A stretch of 63,381 nt of DNA, from positions 1-63,381 of the forward strand of contig NZ_JAIVFV010000019.1 of the NCBI RefSeq assembly GCF_020829445.1. The letters run 5' to 3'. The notes under the pieces are model-generated. The model made no database searches, had not been told where the DNA came from, and saw only the letters and a list, made by a program, of their open reading frames with translations. How positions within the stretch are numbered: the stretch's first letter is position 1; each line of letters starts with the position of its first letter. Source of the stretch: Nostoc sp. CHAB 5836. GTDB taxonomy: Bacteria; Cyanobacteriota; Cyanobacteriia; Cyanobacteriales; Nostocaceae. Of this stretch, positions 28,562 to 39,184 are shown one piece after another. Position numbers and translations under genes: made by a program.

Positions 28562-29764
28562 ATGACCCACCCGGAACTTATTTTTTCAGATAACCTAATT
28601 AATGAATTTAAAACTTGTACTCAACTACAATTCAATGGCGAATTAAACATTAAAAGTTCAAAGGGTAGCCAATGGACTTTTTACTATCGACTGGGACGGA
28701 TAGTTTGGGCAACAGGAGGAACTCATCCCTTCCGGCGCTGGCGTAGACATATAGCCCAAAATTGCCCCCAAATTGATGTTGATAAGTTGCATTTGTGTTT
28801 ACAAGACGTATCAATTGATTGCTGGGATTACCGCCTTCTAGAAAAATTTTATAAAACACAGAAAATTCAGAGAGAACAAATTAACTCTATTACAGAAAAT
28901 ACCATAGTAGAACTATTATTTGATCTAGCTCTGCAAGGAAATTTTGGTTCCATAAGTTACAATCGCAGCCAAAAAGTTATCTTAGAAACACCGATGAGCT
29001 TTACAAGTGCAGAAACCTCTGTAAAGCAAATGCAAGAGTCGTGGAAAATTTGGTCAGAAGCTGGTTTAGCAAGTTTTTCTCCTGACTTGGCACCTATTTT
29101 GCGACGACCAACGCAACTCCAGGAGATGGTAAGTCCATTTGTCTACAAAAACTTTGTGACTTTAATCAACGGCAAATTTACTCTGCGAGATTTAGCCGTC
29201 AAAATGAATCAGAGTGTACTAACACTCACGCGTTCATTGCTTCCCTATATTCTGAAAGGAATCATCGAATTGGTGGAAGTACCTGACATTCCCTTAGTAG
29301 TGACTGAGGTCAACAACAAGTCTATTACTGAACAAGCAAAGAAACCCATAGCTCCATTAATAGCCTGCGTGGATGATAGCCCTCAAGTTTGTAAAATGCT
29401 AGAAGATATTATCACTTCCAATGGACTGAGATTTGTCAAGATTCAAGATGCTGTACAAGCTCTCCCAACCCTTATTCAGGATAAACCAGACCTGATTTTT
29501 TTAGATTTGATTATGCCAGTCGCCAGTGGTTACGAAATTTGCACTCAGTTGCGACGAATACCTGCCTTTGCCAAGACACCAATAATTATATTAACAGGTA
29601 GTGATGGTCTTTTAGATAGAGTTCGTGCCAAAGTAGTTGGTTCTACAGATTTCCTCACTAAACCTGTAGTAGCTGATAAGGTAATGGCTATACTACGTAA
29701 GTATTTACCTACGCCGAGTATATCCATCAACAACGGTACATCCAACTTAGAGGTTTGTAATTAG
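28562..29764 (+). CDS. PatA/PixG-like response regulator (PATAN-REC)
   Basis: The 400-residue protein has an N-terminal PATAN/DUF4388 domain (about residues 1-110, with WTFYYRLGRIVWATGG), a middle helical part, and a C-terminal receiver domain (about 265-385). In the receiver, DD lies at the start (IACVDDSPQ), the phosphoacceptor is D315 in FLDLIMP, T lies in IILTGSD and K in LTKPVV. PixG and PatA proteins of this build tune pilus-based phototaxis or heterocyst pattern. It heads the taxis cluster, but 942 bases of repeats separate it from the CheY gene. Confidence 0.9.
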   Translation: MTHPELIFSDNLINEFKTCTQLQFNGELNIKSSKGSQWTFYYRLGRIVWATGGTHPFRRWRRHIAQNCPQIDVDKLHLCLQDVSIDCWDYRLLEKFYKTQKIQREQINSITENTIVELLFDLALQGNFGSISYNRSQKVILETPMSFTSAETSVKQMQESWKIWSEAGLASFSPDLAPILRRPTQLQEMVSPFVYKNFVTLINGKFTLRDLAVKMNQSVLTLTRSLLPYILKGIIELVEVPDIPLVVTEVNNKSITEQAKKPIAPLIACVDDSPQVCKMLEDIITSNGLRFVKIQDAVQALPTLIQDKPDLIFLDLIMPVASGYEICTQLRRIPAFAKTPIIILTGSDGLLDRVRAKVVGSTDFLTKPVVADKVMAILRKYLPTPSISINNGTSNLEVCN

Positions 29765-30077
29765 GCAATTAAAAGTCATCAGATAATTGGATTAACTTGA
29801 AAACTTTATTCCTAAACATTAGAGGTTGTTTGAAAAGTCCTCTTGTTGCTAGCAAAACGTTCTGGCGTGGGTTAGGGAGGATCAATAAGTGCCTCAAGTC
29901 AGAGTGAAATACTTTTCAAACATCCTCTTAGAGACCATTTATAAACTAAACCTTAAATTGTCGGGTGCGTTACGCGCTGCTTTAACGCACCTGGAGATAT
30001 AGTGCCCTGCGGCTAAATTAGACTTTCTCAAACCCTCAAATTCCTACACAGCCGTAACACACCCTACTTAATATTTA

Positions 30078-30210
30078 CTTTATAAATCAATACACTTGGG
30101 TTAAGCATTTCCTCCTTCTCTTTCTCTCTTCTCTCTGTGTTCTCTGCGCCTCTGTGGTTCGTAAAAAAAAAGAGTTCCAGCCCTTTTGTGAACTGTATTA
30201 CTTTATAAAT
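30078..30210. mobile_element. Family B MITE, copy B3, with 10-base target duplication
   Basis: The element spans 30088-30200, from CAATACACTTGGGTTAAGC to CCCTTTTGTGAACTGTATTA. CTTTATAAAT flanks both ends exactly (30078-30087 and 30201-30210). It lies in the 942-base gap 29765-30706, which also holds a degenerate GGTGCGTTACG...CGCACC element (about 29965-30066) and no gene. Confidence 0.88.
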
Positions 30211-30706
30211 AGGCTCTTAGGCTATCGCTCAATAACAGCTATAACAAAAATTTTATAATCTATCGAATTTTCCACCTCAGTAAAAATTAAATGTTTGAGG
30301 TGATAAAACTACTTTTTTTTACAAAAAAATGGATTAACTTCTATTTGTTAGGTACTTTTTCTGAGGTTAATACATCAAGATGGAATCAAAATTAGACAAA
30401 TACAATTTTTGTATTTATAGCAGCCCTATTTGACTTGTGAAATAGTGTTTATGGCAAAGAGTTTAGGGGCTAGCGAAGTCGAGGTATTACGAATTACGCG
30501 AAGCGGTATTAGGGCGTGTTTTCAAACTACTCCTTTAGCTTCCTAACTTTTGAATCCTCCTAAATCTCCCTTAAAAGGGGGAGATTGGGGGGTTCTAAGA
30601 CTTGGCAAACAGTCCCTAGTTTCTTCCATATCTTTGTTCAGGAATCATTTAGAATTTGTATGTCCAATTTGTTTACATTCTGAGAAAAGTTTAACGAGTA
30701 ATTGCC

Positions 30707-31072
30707 ATGAATACAGTTTTAGTTGTTGAAGATGGCTTAACCGATATGGAAATAATCAGCTGTTACTTGCAACAGGCAGGTTATTCTGTGATTAGCGCCA
30801 CAAGTAGTGAAGAGGTTCAAGACAAAATAGATAAAAATAAGCCAGACCTAATATTTCTCGACGTAATTTTACCGGGTAAAAGTGGTTTTGAAATTTGCCG
30901 AGAATTAAAAAATGACCCCAAAACTAGCAAAATACCTGTAGTTTTTTGCTCTACAAAAAACAGTGATGTAGATAAAATATGGGGTAATATGTTGGGCGCT
31001 GATGGTTATTTATCAAAACCAATTGTTCGAGAAGAATTAGTGGTAATTTTGAAGGAGTTGATTAATAAGTAG
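30707..31072 (+). CDS. CheY-like response regulator (PixH/PilH-like)
   Basis: This 121-residue stand-alone receiver domain has the acidic pocket VVEDG (E8, D9), phosphoacceptor D52 in LIFLDVILPG, Ser/Thr near VVFCSTKNSD and Lys in LSKPIVREE. It should receive phosphate from the CheA hybrid at the end of the cluster and control the pilus motor or taxis output. It is followed by cheW after 100 bases. Confidence 0.92.
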   Translation: MNTVLVVEDGLTDMEIISCYLQQAGYSVISATSSEEVQDKIDKNKPDLIFLDVILPGKSGFEICRELKNDPKTSKIPVVFCSTKNSDVDKIWGNMLGADGYLSKPIVREELVVILKELINK

Positions 31073-31172
31073 TAATGCAATAAATAGTCAATAAAAGTCA
31101 CTACTTCAAAATCAAATACTAATTGGAATTAGTGGCTAAAAATAAATAATCAAGAGCAAAGGATCAATAACT

Positions 31173-31664
31173 TTGGAAACCAAAGAAAAGTTTTTAAGTT
31201 TTAATTTGGGAGTAAGGGATACAGCCGTAATTTCGTTACAACACATCACAGAAGTTTTGCAAGTATCATTACCAGAAATATGTGGCGTTCCTCAAATGCC
31301 TAGTAGCGTCTTAGGTATTTATAACTGGCGCGGTGAGATGCTTTGGTTGGTAGATTTAGAGGCAATGTTAGGTTATCCTCCAATTTCCCCAGGATCAAAT
31401 TTACTTTCAATAATGATGGCGATTGTTCTGGAAAATAAAGGTAAGTATTTAGGACTATTGGTACGACAGCTTATAGATATTGAATGGCTGGATACTAAGC
31501 AAATTAAATCTGCAACTCCTGAATTAGTCTATCCTAAAATATCGCCTTTTTTACGGGGATACTTTATTAATGATTCAGAGGATATGATTTTTAATTTGGA
31601 TGCAATAAAGATTGTTGAAGCTCCCATATGGGAGATGAATAATCGAATATTTGTTAATGGTTGA
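31173..31664 (+). CDS. CheW-like adaptor (PixI-like)
   Basis: A 163-residue CheW domain that couples the receptor to CheA. LSFNLGVRDTAVISLQHITEVLQV and VLGIYNWRGEMLWLVDLEAMLGY are the characteristic beta-barrel strands. The start is a TTG at 31173 with AAAGGA nine bases upstream; no ATG exists in frame between the preceding stop and this codon. It lies between cheY and the receptor gene. Confidence 0.9.
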   Translation: METKEKFLSFNLGVRDTAVISLQHITEVLQVSLPEICGVPQMPSSVLGIYNWRGEMLWLVDLEAMLGYPPISPGSNLLSIMMAIVLENKGKYLGLLVRQLIDIEWLDTKQIKSATPELVYPKISPFLRGYFINDSEDMIFNLDAIKIVEAPIWEMNNRIFVNG

Positions 31665-31772
31665 TTAGGCATAATATTGTGACAACCACTAATACTTTAT
31701 GACCAAACACTAGTTAATTATTAGCTGCTAAATATCAAATTCCTACCCCTAAAAAACTTTGAGGTTAATTAA

Positions 31773-34700
31773 ATGACAATCGTGAATAAAAAGACGAATG
31801 TAAATGAACATCTAATTTCTGAGTTAGAAAATCAGAATGTTAACGCTAATATAACAAATATTGCTAGCAATGAAATATCTTTATCAAATGCGATCGCAGA
31901 GGAATTTAAACTTTGGCGAGGACGGTTGCGAGATATCACAACTCATATGCGCCAAGCTCCAGATATTAATACTCTACTCCAAGTCACTGTAACGCAAATT
32001 AGAGAAAAGATTAGCTGCGATCGCGCCTTAATTTATCAGTTTACTTCTCTAGAATCAGGTAATATTTTAGCAGAATCCAAAACACTAGGTTGGACACCGA
32101 CTTTAGGCGAAAATATTCCCGGAATTATTTTTGGTTTATATACTAATCAAGACTATATAGAATCTGTAGTTATTGACGATATCAATCAGATACAACTTAC
32201 ACCTTATCAAAAGCAACTGCTAGAGAAATTTCAAATTCAAGCTAGTTTGAGTTTACCGATTGTAGCAGAAGGTAAAATATGGGGGTTACTGTCAGTAAAT
32301 AATTGCTGCTCAACGCGGCATTGGCAAGAGGTAGAAATTACTTTATTATCTCAAATTACGACAGAGTTAACTTACAAATTACAGAGCTTTGAATTTCACA
32401 AAGAGCTGCAAAATCAAACACAGGCAAAGAAATCAGTAGCTAAAGTTATTGGAAAAATTATTCACGGATCAAATCTTGATAAGATATTCCAAACAACCAC
32501 TCAAGAAATCCGCCAATTCCTACGATGCGATCGCGTGGGTATTTATCGCTTCAAATCAGACTGGAGTGGCGAATTTGTGGCTGAGTCAGTGGGTAATGGT
32601 TTGATAAAAATGGTCAGCCCTGATTTTAAAATGATCTGGGAAGATAGTCACTTGCAAGATACTCAAGGAGGACGTTTTGCCAAAGGTGAAAGTCTTGTGG
32701 TCAAAGACATCTATAAAATGCGTCATGCTCAATGCTACCTTGATATTTTAGAACAGTATGAAATGAAGGCTTACATCATTGCGCCTATATTCATTGGTGA
32801 GAAATTATGGGGCTTGCTGGCAGCTTATCAAAGTTCTGGGGCGCGTGACTGGCAACCTTGGGAAGAAAGTTTTTTGACTCAGATTTGCTTGCAATTTAGT
32901 GTCGCTATCTCACGAGGAGAATATCTAGAACAAGTGCAAACAAAATCTGATCAACTAACTCAGATAGTTGAACAAGAGAAAGCTTTTACTAAGATAGTCA
33001 ACCGCATCCGCCAATCTTTAGATGTAGATAGCGTCTTCAAAACAACCACTCAAGAAGTGCGTCAATCACTACGATGCGATCGCGTCGCAGTCTATCGCTT
33101 TAACCCTGACTGGGGTGGCGAATTTGTGGCTGAGTCTGTAAGTACCGGTTGGACAAAACTGGTAGGCCCTGATATTAAAACCGTTTTAGACGATACCTAC
33201 TTGCAAGAAACTAAGGGAGGTAGGTATATCAGAGGTGAAAACTTTATTGTTAATGACATCTATGAAGTAGGGCTTACTCCCTGCCACATTGAGATTTTAG
33301 AGCAGTTTGAAGCCAAAGCTTACATAATTGTTCCTATATTCTTTGGGGATAAATTGTGGGGTTTGCTGGCAGCTTATCAAAATTCTGGCCCCCGTGAATG
33401 GCAAACCTGGGAAGTTAACTTTTTGGTTCAGATTAGCTTGCAATTTACCCTAGCTAAATCACAGATAGATTATTTGGAATTAGTGCAGGTGAAATCTGAG
33501 AAACTAGCTCAGATAGCGGAACAAGAGAAAGCTGTCACCAAAATCAGTAACCGCATCCGGCAATCTTTAGATGTAGAAGAAATCTTCAAAACAACCACTC
33601 AAGAAGTAAGGCAATTACTGCGATGCGATCGCGTCGCAATTTATCGTTTCAACCCTGACTGGGGTGGCGAATTTGTGTCTGAGTCTGTGGGTAATAGTTG
33701 GACAAAACTGGTAGGCCCTGGTATTAAAACCGTTTTAGACGATACCTACTTGCAAGAAACTCAGGGAGGTAGATATGTCCGAGGTGAAAACTTTATTGTT
33801 AATGACATCTATGAAGTAGGGCTTAGTCCCTGCCACATTGAAATTTTAGAGCAGTTTGAAGCCAAAGCTTACATAATTGTTCCTGTATTCGCTGGGGAAC
33901 AATTGTGGGGATTGCTGGCAGCTTATCAAAATTCTGGAACTCGTGATTGGGAAGAATCGCAAGCCACTTTGCTAGCACGTATTGGTAGCCAGTTAGGACT
34001 GGCATTACAACAGACCGAATATTTGCAACAAGTAGAAGCGCAGTCAGCAAAATTAGCAGAAGCAGCAAGACGAGAAAAGGCAGCCAAAGAGCTACTACAA
34101 CAACGGTCTATCCAACTCCTAACAGCCGTTAGACCCGCCCTTAACGGCGACTTAACAGTACGCGCACCAATTACAGAAGACGAGCTAGGCACGATCGCCG
34201 ACGCTTATAATAATACCCTGCAAGCATTGCGGCAAATCGTTATTCAGGTACAGTCCGCTGCTCAACAAGTTGCCCAAACTTCCAGCAATAGCGACGCTTC
34301 ACTAGCGGGACTGACCAATTTGGCACAACACCAATTTGAGGAAATTACGGCAGCTTTAGGTGACATTCAACAGATGCAGGACTCTACTCAAGCTGTAGTA
34401 GCGAATGCTGAGTTAGTTCAAGTAGCAGTCAAACAAGCCAATCAAACCGTAGAGTCTGGCGATATCGCCATGAACCAGACTGTAAAAGCAATCCAAGGAA
34501 TTCGTGAAACCGTTGCTCAAACTAGCAAAAAGATTAAACGCCTCAGCGAATCCTCGCAAAAAATCTCCAAAGTGGTGAATTTGATTGGTAATTTTGCCAC
34601 ACAGACAAACGTCCTCGCTCTGAATGCAGCCATTGAAGCCACGCGCGCGGGTGAATATGGTAAAGGCTTTGCAGTTGTAGCTGATGAAGTCCGTTCTTTA

Positions 34701-35081
34701 TCTCGCCAGTCAGCAGCAGCAACCATCGAAATCGAAAAATTAGTCCAGGAGATTCAAGCAGAAACCGGAGAAGTTGCAGTAGCGATGGAAACTGGCATTC
34801 AACAAGTGGTAGAAGGCACAAATCTTGTCAATCACACTCGCCAAAACTTAAATGCGATCGTTTCTGCAACTGCCGAAATTACTCAGCTAATCGAGCGAAT
34901 TACCGCAGCGACTCAGAAACAAATGACCCAATCTGTAACAGTAACAAAATCAATGCAAGATGTAGCAGAAATTGCTAATAAAACTTTTGGTGAATCTCAA
35001 GAAATTGCTACTGTATTCCAAGATTTATCAGGAATGGCCTATGAGTTATTAACAACTGCTAGTAACTTTAAGACGAGTTAG
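31773..35081 (+). CDS. Methyl-accepting receptor with four GAF domains, three cyanobacteriochrome-like
   Basis: The 1102-residue protein has no evident membrane segment. GAF1 covers about 60-200 and has Tyr where bilin-type GAFs have Cys. GAF2 (about 235-390), GAF3 (415-575) and GAF4 (600-760) keep a Cys in the chromophore position: C321-Tyr, C504-His and C687-His. The last two read [21 protein letters not shown]-like region (about 790-840) and an MCP signalling domain follow, with the hairpin [22 protein letters not shown]. Covalent bilin binding, hence light sensing, is likely but inferred. The stop lies at the edge of a heptad repeat. Confidence 0.92.
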   Translation: MTIVNKKTNVNEHLISELENQNVNANITNIASNEISLSNAIAEEFKLWRGRLRDITTHMRQAPDINTLLQVTVTQIREKISCDRALIYQFTSLESGNILAESKTLGWTPTLGENIPGIIFGLYTNQDYIESVVIDDINQIQLTPYQKQLLEKFQIQASLSLPIVAEGKIWGLLSVNNCCSTRHWQEVEITLLSQITTELTYKLQSFEFHKELQNQTQAKKSVAKVIGKIIHGSNLDKIFQTTTQEIRQFLRCDRVGIYRFKSDWSGEFVAESVGNGLIKMVSPDFKMIWEDSHLQDTQGGRFAKGESLVVKDIYKMRHAQCYLDILEQYEMKAYIIAPIFIGEKLWGLLAAYQSSGARDWQPWEESFLTQICLQFSVAISRGEYLEQVQTKSDQLTQIVEQEKAFTKIVNRIRQSLDVDSVFKTTTQEVRQSLRCDRVAVYRFNPDWGGEFVAESVSTGWTKLVGPDIKTVLDDTYLQETKGGRYIRGENFIVNDIYEVGLTPCHIEILEQFEAKAYIIVPIFFGDKLWGLLAAYQNSGPREWQTWEVNFLVQISLQFTLAKSQIDYLELVQVKSEKLAQIAEQEKAVTKISNRIRQSLDVEEIFKTTTQEVRQLLRCDRVAIYRFNPDWGGEFVSESVGNSWTKLVGPGIKTVLDDTYLQETQGGRYVRGENFIVNDIYEVGLSPCHIEILEQFEAKAYIIVPVFAGEQLWGLLAAYQNSGTRDWEESQATLLARIGSQLGLALQQTEYLQQVEAQSAKLAEAARREKAAKELLQQRSIQLLTAVRPALNGDLTVRAPITEDELGTIADAYNNTLQALRQIVIQVQSAAQQVAQTSSNSDASLAGLTNLAQHQFEEITAALGDIQQMQDSTQAVVANAELVQVAVKQANQTVESGDIAMNQTVKAIQGIRETVAQTSKKIKRLSESSQKISKVVNLIGNFATQTNVLALNAAIEATRAGEYGKGFAVVADEVRSLSRQSAAATIEIEKLVQEIQAETGEVAVAMETGIQQVVEGTNLVNHTRQNLNAIVSATAEITQLIERITAATQKQMTQSVTVTKSMQDVAEIANKTFGESQEIATVFQDLSGMAYELLTTASNFKTS

Positions 35082-35121
35082 GAGTTAGGAGTTAGGAGTT
35101 AGGAGTTAGGAGTTAGGAGTT
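35076..35121 (+). repeat. Heptad array between receptor and CheA genes
   Basis: Five to six GTTAGGA units fill the whole 40-base spacer. The receptor stop codon TAG is the first TAG of the array, and two GGAG boxes lie 2 and 9 bases before the cheA ATG. The array thus serves as both end and ribosome-binding region. Confidence 0.85.
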
Positions 35122-38100
35122 ATGATTACAGATAACGAAATTCGCGAACAAGGATACATCTACTTTCTGGCTGAAGCCCCGGAATTAGTCCAAATTATTG
35201 AACAAGAACTATTTAGCTTGTCGGAAGGTTATAGCATTGCTAAAGTTCATAACTTAATGCGGGCTACTCATACACTTAAAGGTGGTGCTGCTAATGTTGG
35301 TCTAGAAGTAATTAAGATAATCGCCCATTTTTTAGAAGATGTATTTAAGGCTCTCTATAGCCCAAATGTGGTATTTGATGCCGAATTACAAACACTTTTA
35401 CTACAAGCTCATGAGTGTCTTAGTATAGCATTAAATACCGAGCTAATAGGCAATACTGTTAATGATGAAGAACTGCTTAATCGAGCCAGTTCAGTGTTTG
35501 CACATTTGCAAGAAAAACTGGGTGATGACTTTGGTGCTGACTTTCATATTCCAACTTCTGAAGAATTGGGATTTGATATTGTGCAGTCCGTTTTTGAATT
35601 AGGTGTAGAGCAACGTCTAAACACTATTGTTGAAGCTGTTAACAATCCACCAAATAGTCACGAATTCATCGAGTTATTACACTCTCAAGCTGAAGTGTTT
35701 GTCGGCTTGGCAGAATCTCTAAATTTACCTGGTTTGGGAGAAATTTCCCAAACCATTCTATCAGCGCTGCAAGCAAATCCCAGCCAAGTGCAGCAAATTG
35801 CAGAAATTGGTCTTGCAGATTTACAACAAGCACAAAAATTGGTATTACAAGGCGATCGCACATCTGGTGGAGAACCTTCTTTGCGTTTACGAAAACTCAC
35901 AACGGTGGCAAATAATGAGTTATCTGAAGAACTGCAAAATAATTCATCTGCTACCACATTTCTCTTCAACGAAGAACCATTTTACCAATTTCTCACTACA
36001 TCTGATCACAATAAAAATGAATCAGTCAACCCAACAACTGCCAAGTTTTATTTAAAAGTAATTCGTTACATTTTTGGTTGGTTTAATCACCAGATGGAAA
36101 CACCAGGGCCAGAAATAAATTTGTCTTTACTGGTTCCCAAATTAGAAAGGCAAAATCTAGTTAATTATATCGGAACCTGGCTGAAAGAGTTTCTCGATTT
36201 TGTCCAAGATGAACAAGATAGTCAAAGTCTTTGTATTTATCGACATGGTATTATCTTAATCATCCTATTTGCAGTTGCAAAATTTCAATATTATATTAAA
36301 CCATCTGACAGCTATCTCTCGGTAATTAAGATATTAAAAAGCCAAATTAGTACATTAGCAAAAGAATATAAAAATCATCCTCCTATTACTGGTGAAGAGA
36401 AAAATTGGCTTGATAGTCCCAAGCTACAAACACTCTTAGTTTTTAAAGAAATATCTAAATCTGTGTCTTCTCAAGCAACTGATAACTTACTAGAAGCAAT
36501 ATGGGGAAAAGAACCTAGCCAAAATCTTGCTACTGAAGTCGTGACTACCCAGACTGATAATTCTTCAACAAAGCTTGATTCATTAATTGTTAATGAGCAG
36601 GTAGTTATAGATATTTCTGAAACAGCTATTAAAGTCATGCCTGAGTTAGCTACACAAATCAAGAATGAAATAGAAGATAAATCACAGTATATTCAAACTA
36701 AAAATTCTCGCCAATCTTCATTTATTCGAGTAGATACAGATAGACTGCAACACCTAAATTATCTAGCTGGGGAATTGTTGATTTACCAAAAACAGCGTAA
36801 CTTGCAAGATAAAAAAGTCAAAGAAGTAATTGAGCAACTAACACAGCAACTCACTAGACATCAAAAAAAAATCGACGAATTACGTTATTTACCATTACAA
36901 ATACAAAACATTTCCTCACAACAAACGCCAGATTTTAGAGTGAAATTTGACTCTCTAGAAATGGATGTATATACAGAATTTCATATGACATTGCATGAAG
37001 CAACAGAAGAGACACTACAACTACAAGAAACTACAGAGTCTCTTGACTTGCTGATGACGCAAGCTGCTCAATTTAGTGAGAAAAAAGAGAATTTAATTCT
37101 TAATATTATTGATAGCTTAGTAGAAGCACGAACGTTACCTTTGGGCAATATATTGAATCGGTTCCCCCATATGGTAAATAAGTTTGGAAATATTTGTGGC
37201 AAACTTGTAGAATTAAAACTTGCTGGTACTGAAGTACTAGTAGATAAAGCGATCGCAGAAAAGCTTTACGATCCTTTATTACACTTGGTGCGTAATGCTT
37301 TTGACCACGGGATTGAAGCTCCGCAAGTTCGCCGAGAGCTTGGTAAACCAGAACAAGGTTTAATCGAAATCTGCGCCTATCATCAGGGTAGCCAAACTGT
37401 TATTGAAGTTCGGGATGATGGTGAGGGATTAAATTTAGACAGAATTCGCCAAAAAGCTGTTGAACTTTATCCCATGCAAACTGAACAAAAAACTATAAAA
37501 TATGCTTATAATCTGACTGATCATGAACTTTTAGATTTGATATTTTCACCTGGATTCACTACTGCTGGTAAAGTGACTGAAATCTCTGGGCGCGGTATGG
37601 GTTTAGATATTGTGCGTACTCAAATGCACGCACTCAACGGCTCAATTTCAGTTCAATCCTTACCCAAAAAAGGAACAATATTCATCCTCAAAATTCCTTT
37701 TTCTATGACTACAGAAAAATTAATGTTAGTTCAATCAAAAGGTGTTGTTTATGCCCTGATTTTGGACAATATCGAAAAAATATTGATTCCTTCTGAACAA
37801 CAGATTAAAGAAATTGATGGCAAAAAAGTCTTACATTGCAATATAGACAATGATGAGACTATGGTCAGCCTCCATCAACTTTCAAAGTTGATTGATTATA
37901 ATGATTTATTCTTTAATAGTCCTATTCCATGCAACAGATCAAATACTTATGACCCAAGCATCGCCAAAAATCCGGTGCTTTTGCTACGAAAAAATCAGGG
38001 AAAGGTTGCTTTAGAAGTTGACCAAATAATTGGTGAACAAGAGCTGGTAATTAGACCTTTAGGAAATGCGATCGCACCGCCAAAATACATTTATGGTTGT

Positions 38101-38751
38101 AGTAGTTTAGCCAACGGTAATCTCATCTTAGTGATTGATGCTTCATTGCTGGTGGAGTCTAGGGAGATTCAACAAACAACACTTGATATCATGGCGTTAC
38201 CAATAGCTTCTTCCTCAAATCAAAAAGCCTTATCGATATCGGGAAATACTTTTTCACCCACACCATTACCTGCTGCACCTATTCCCACAATAACTATAGA
38301 AACCCAACCCAGTTATTCTCCAGAGGTAGGTAATAAATCACCAAAAGTTATTTTAGTAGTAGATGACGCAATTAGTCTCCGACAAACTATCTCTCTGACT
38401 TTGCAAAAATCTGGCTATCAAGTAATACAAGCTCAAAATGGTGTAGAAGCTTTTGATAAGTTACAGTTACATCCTGAAGTTCAAGTTGTAGTCTCCGATT
38501 TAGAAATGCCACGAATGAATGGGTTTGAGTTATTGAGCAATTGTCGTCTAGACCCAACTTTAGCAAAAATACCTATAATTATTCTCACATCTCGCAGTGC
38601 TGAAAAACATCGTCAGCTTGCTCATGAATTGGGTGCAAAGGCATACTTAACTAAGCCTTATTTAGAGTATGAGTTTCTCTCTATTATTGAAGGGTTAATT
38701 AACAGTAATATAGGTAATTTGAAAAATTCACTTATGGTGACAAATCATTGA
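35122..38751 (+). CDS. Hybrid CheA histidine kinase with receiver domain (PixL-like)
   Basis: A 1209-residue kinase. The Hpt domain has RATHTLKGGAANVG with H50 as the phosphorylation site. A long middle region is followed by dimerisation and the ATPase: N box VRNAFDHGIEAP, G1 EVRDDGEGLNLDRI, and F/G2 FSPGFTTAGKVTEISGRGMGLDIV. A CheW-like domain follows. A C-terminal receiver (about 1075-1200) has D1126 in VVSDLEMP. The kinase reads the receptor through CheW and passes phosphate to its own receiver, the CheY and the PATAN protein. No cheR or cheB is nearby. Confidence 0.95.
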   Translation: MITDNEIREQGYIYFLAEAPELVQIIEQELFSLSEGYSIAKVHNLMRATHTLKGGAANVGLEVIKIIAHFLEDVFKALYSPNVVFDAELQTLLLQAHECLSIALNTELIGNTVNDEELLNRASSVFAHLQEKLGDDFGADFHIPTSEELGFDIVQSVFELGVEQRLNTIVEAVNNPPNSHEFIELLHSQAEVFVGLAESLNLPGLGEISQTILSALQANPSQVQQIAEIGLADLQQAQKLVLQGDRTSGGEPSLRLRKLTTVANNELSEELQNNSSATTFLFNEEPFYQFLTTSDHNKNESVNPTTAKFYLKVIRYIFGWFNHQMETPGPEINLSLLVPKLERQNLVNYIGTWLKEFLDFVQDEQDSQSLCIYRHGIILIILFAVAKFQYYIKPSDSYLSVIKILKSQISTLAKEYKNHPPITGEEKNWLDSPKLQTLLVFKEISKSVSSQATDNLLEAIWGKEPSQNLATEVVTTQTDNSSTKLDSLIVNEQVVIDISETAIKVMPELATQIKNEIEDKSQYIQTKNSRQSSFIRVDTDRLQHLNYLAGELLIYQKQRNLQDKKVKEVIEQLTQQLTRHQKKIDELRYLPLQIQNISSQQTPDFRVKFDSLEMDVYTEFHMTLHEATEETLQLQETTESLDLLMTQAAQFSEKKENLILNIIDSLVEARTLPLGNILNRFPHMVNKFGNICGKLVELKLAGTEVLVDKAIAEKLYDPLLHLVRNAFDHGIEAPQVRRELGKPEQGLIEICAYHQGSQTVIEVRDDGEGLNLDRIRQKAVELYPMQTEQKTIKYAYNLTDHELLDLIFSPGFTTAGKVTEISGRGMGLDIVRTQMHALNGSISVQSLPKKGTIFILKIPFSMTTEKLMLVQSKGVVYALILDNIEKILIPSEQQIKEIDGKKVLHCNIDNDETMVSLHQLSKLIDYNDLFFNSPIPCNRSNTYDPSIAKNPVLLLRKNQGKVALEVDQIIGEQELVIRPLGNAIAPPKYIYGCSSLANGNLILVIDASLLVESREIQQTTLDIMALPIASSSNQKALSISGNTFSPTPLPAAPIPTITIETQPSYSPEVGNKSPKVILVVDDAISLRQTISLTLQKSGYQVIQAQNGVEAFDKLQLHPEVQVVVSDLEMPRMNGFELLSNCRLDPTLAKIPIIILTSRSAEKHRQLAHELGAKAYLTKPYLEYEFLSIIEGLINSNIGNLKNSLMVTNH

Positions 38752-38802
38752 TAGTTTGGGAAATGTCATCGCCTTAATTACCTGGTAGATTATTTTGGTC
38801 TA

Positions 38803-39147
38803 AGTAGAGCGACGCAAATAAAGCTAACTGGCTAAGGCTGTCATTTGTCCTTCGTCATTTGTCCTTCGTCATTTGTCATTTGTCATTTGTCATTTGTCAT
38901 TTGTCCTTCGTCATTTATAAGGCAATACGGTTCACAAAAGGGCTGAAACTCTTTTTTTTACGTAGACGCAAACGCGAGTACGTCTGGTAAGAGTTGCGGC
39001 TTGCCGCAGGCTACCACAGAGGCGCAGAGAACACAGAGAGAAAGAGAAGGAGGAAATGCTTAACCCAAGTGTATTGATTTATAAGGGTTTAAGGTCTATT
39101 TATGTTTCGTAATATAGTTTGGTTTATTCTTACCAACTTACTTACAC
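38803..39147 (-). mobile_element. Family A element A6, split by a family B insertion
   Basis: The outer ends are TAAGTAGAGCGACGCAAATA and TTCTTACCAACTTACTTA. The left arm holds an expanded run of ATTTGTC/CCTTCGTC units. The element is interrupted at 38923-39076 by family B, and the family A sequence resumes exactly after the target duplication. Confidence 0.85.
38913..39086. mobile_element. Family B MITE, copy B1, nested in A6
   Basis: The element runs from CAATACGGTTCACAAAAGGG at 38923 to CCCAAGTGTATTG at 39076. ATTTATAAGG lies directly on both sides. Other family A copies have this stretch once, so the duplicated bases and the empty site can both be read. Confidence 0.9.
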
Positions 39148-39184
39148 CTAGAGAAAGTAAATACTGTGCTAATCGTTCAAAAGT

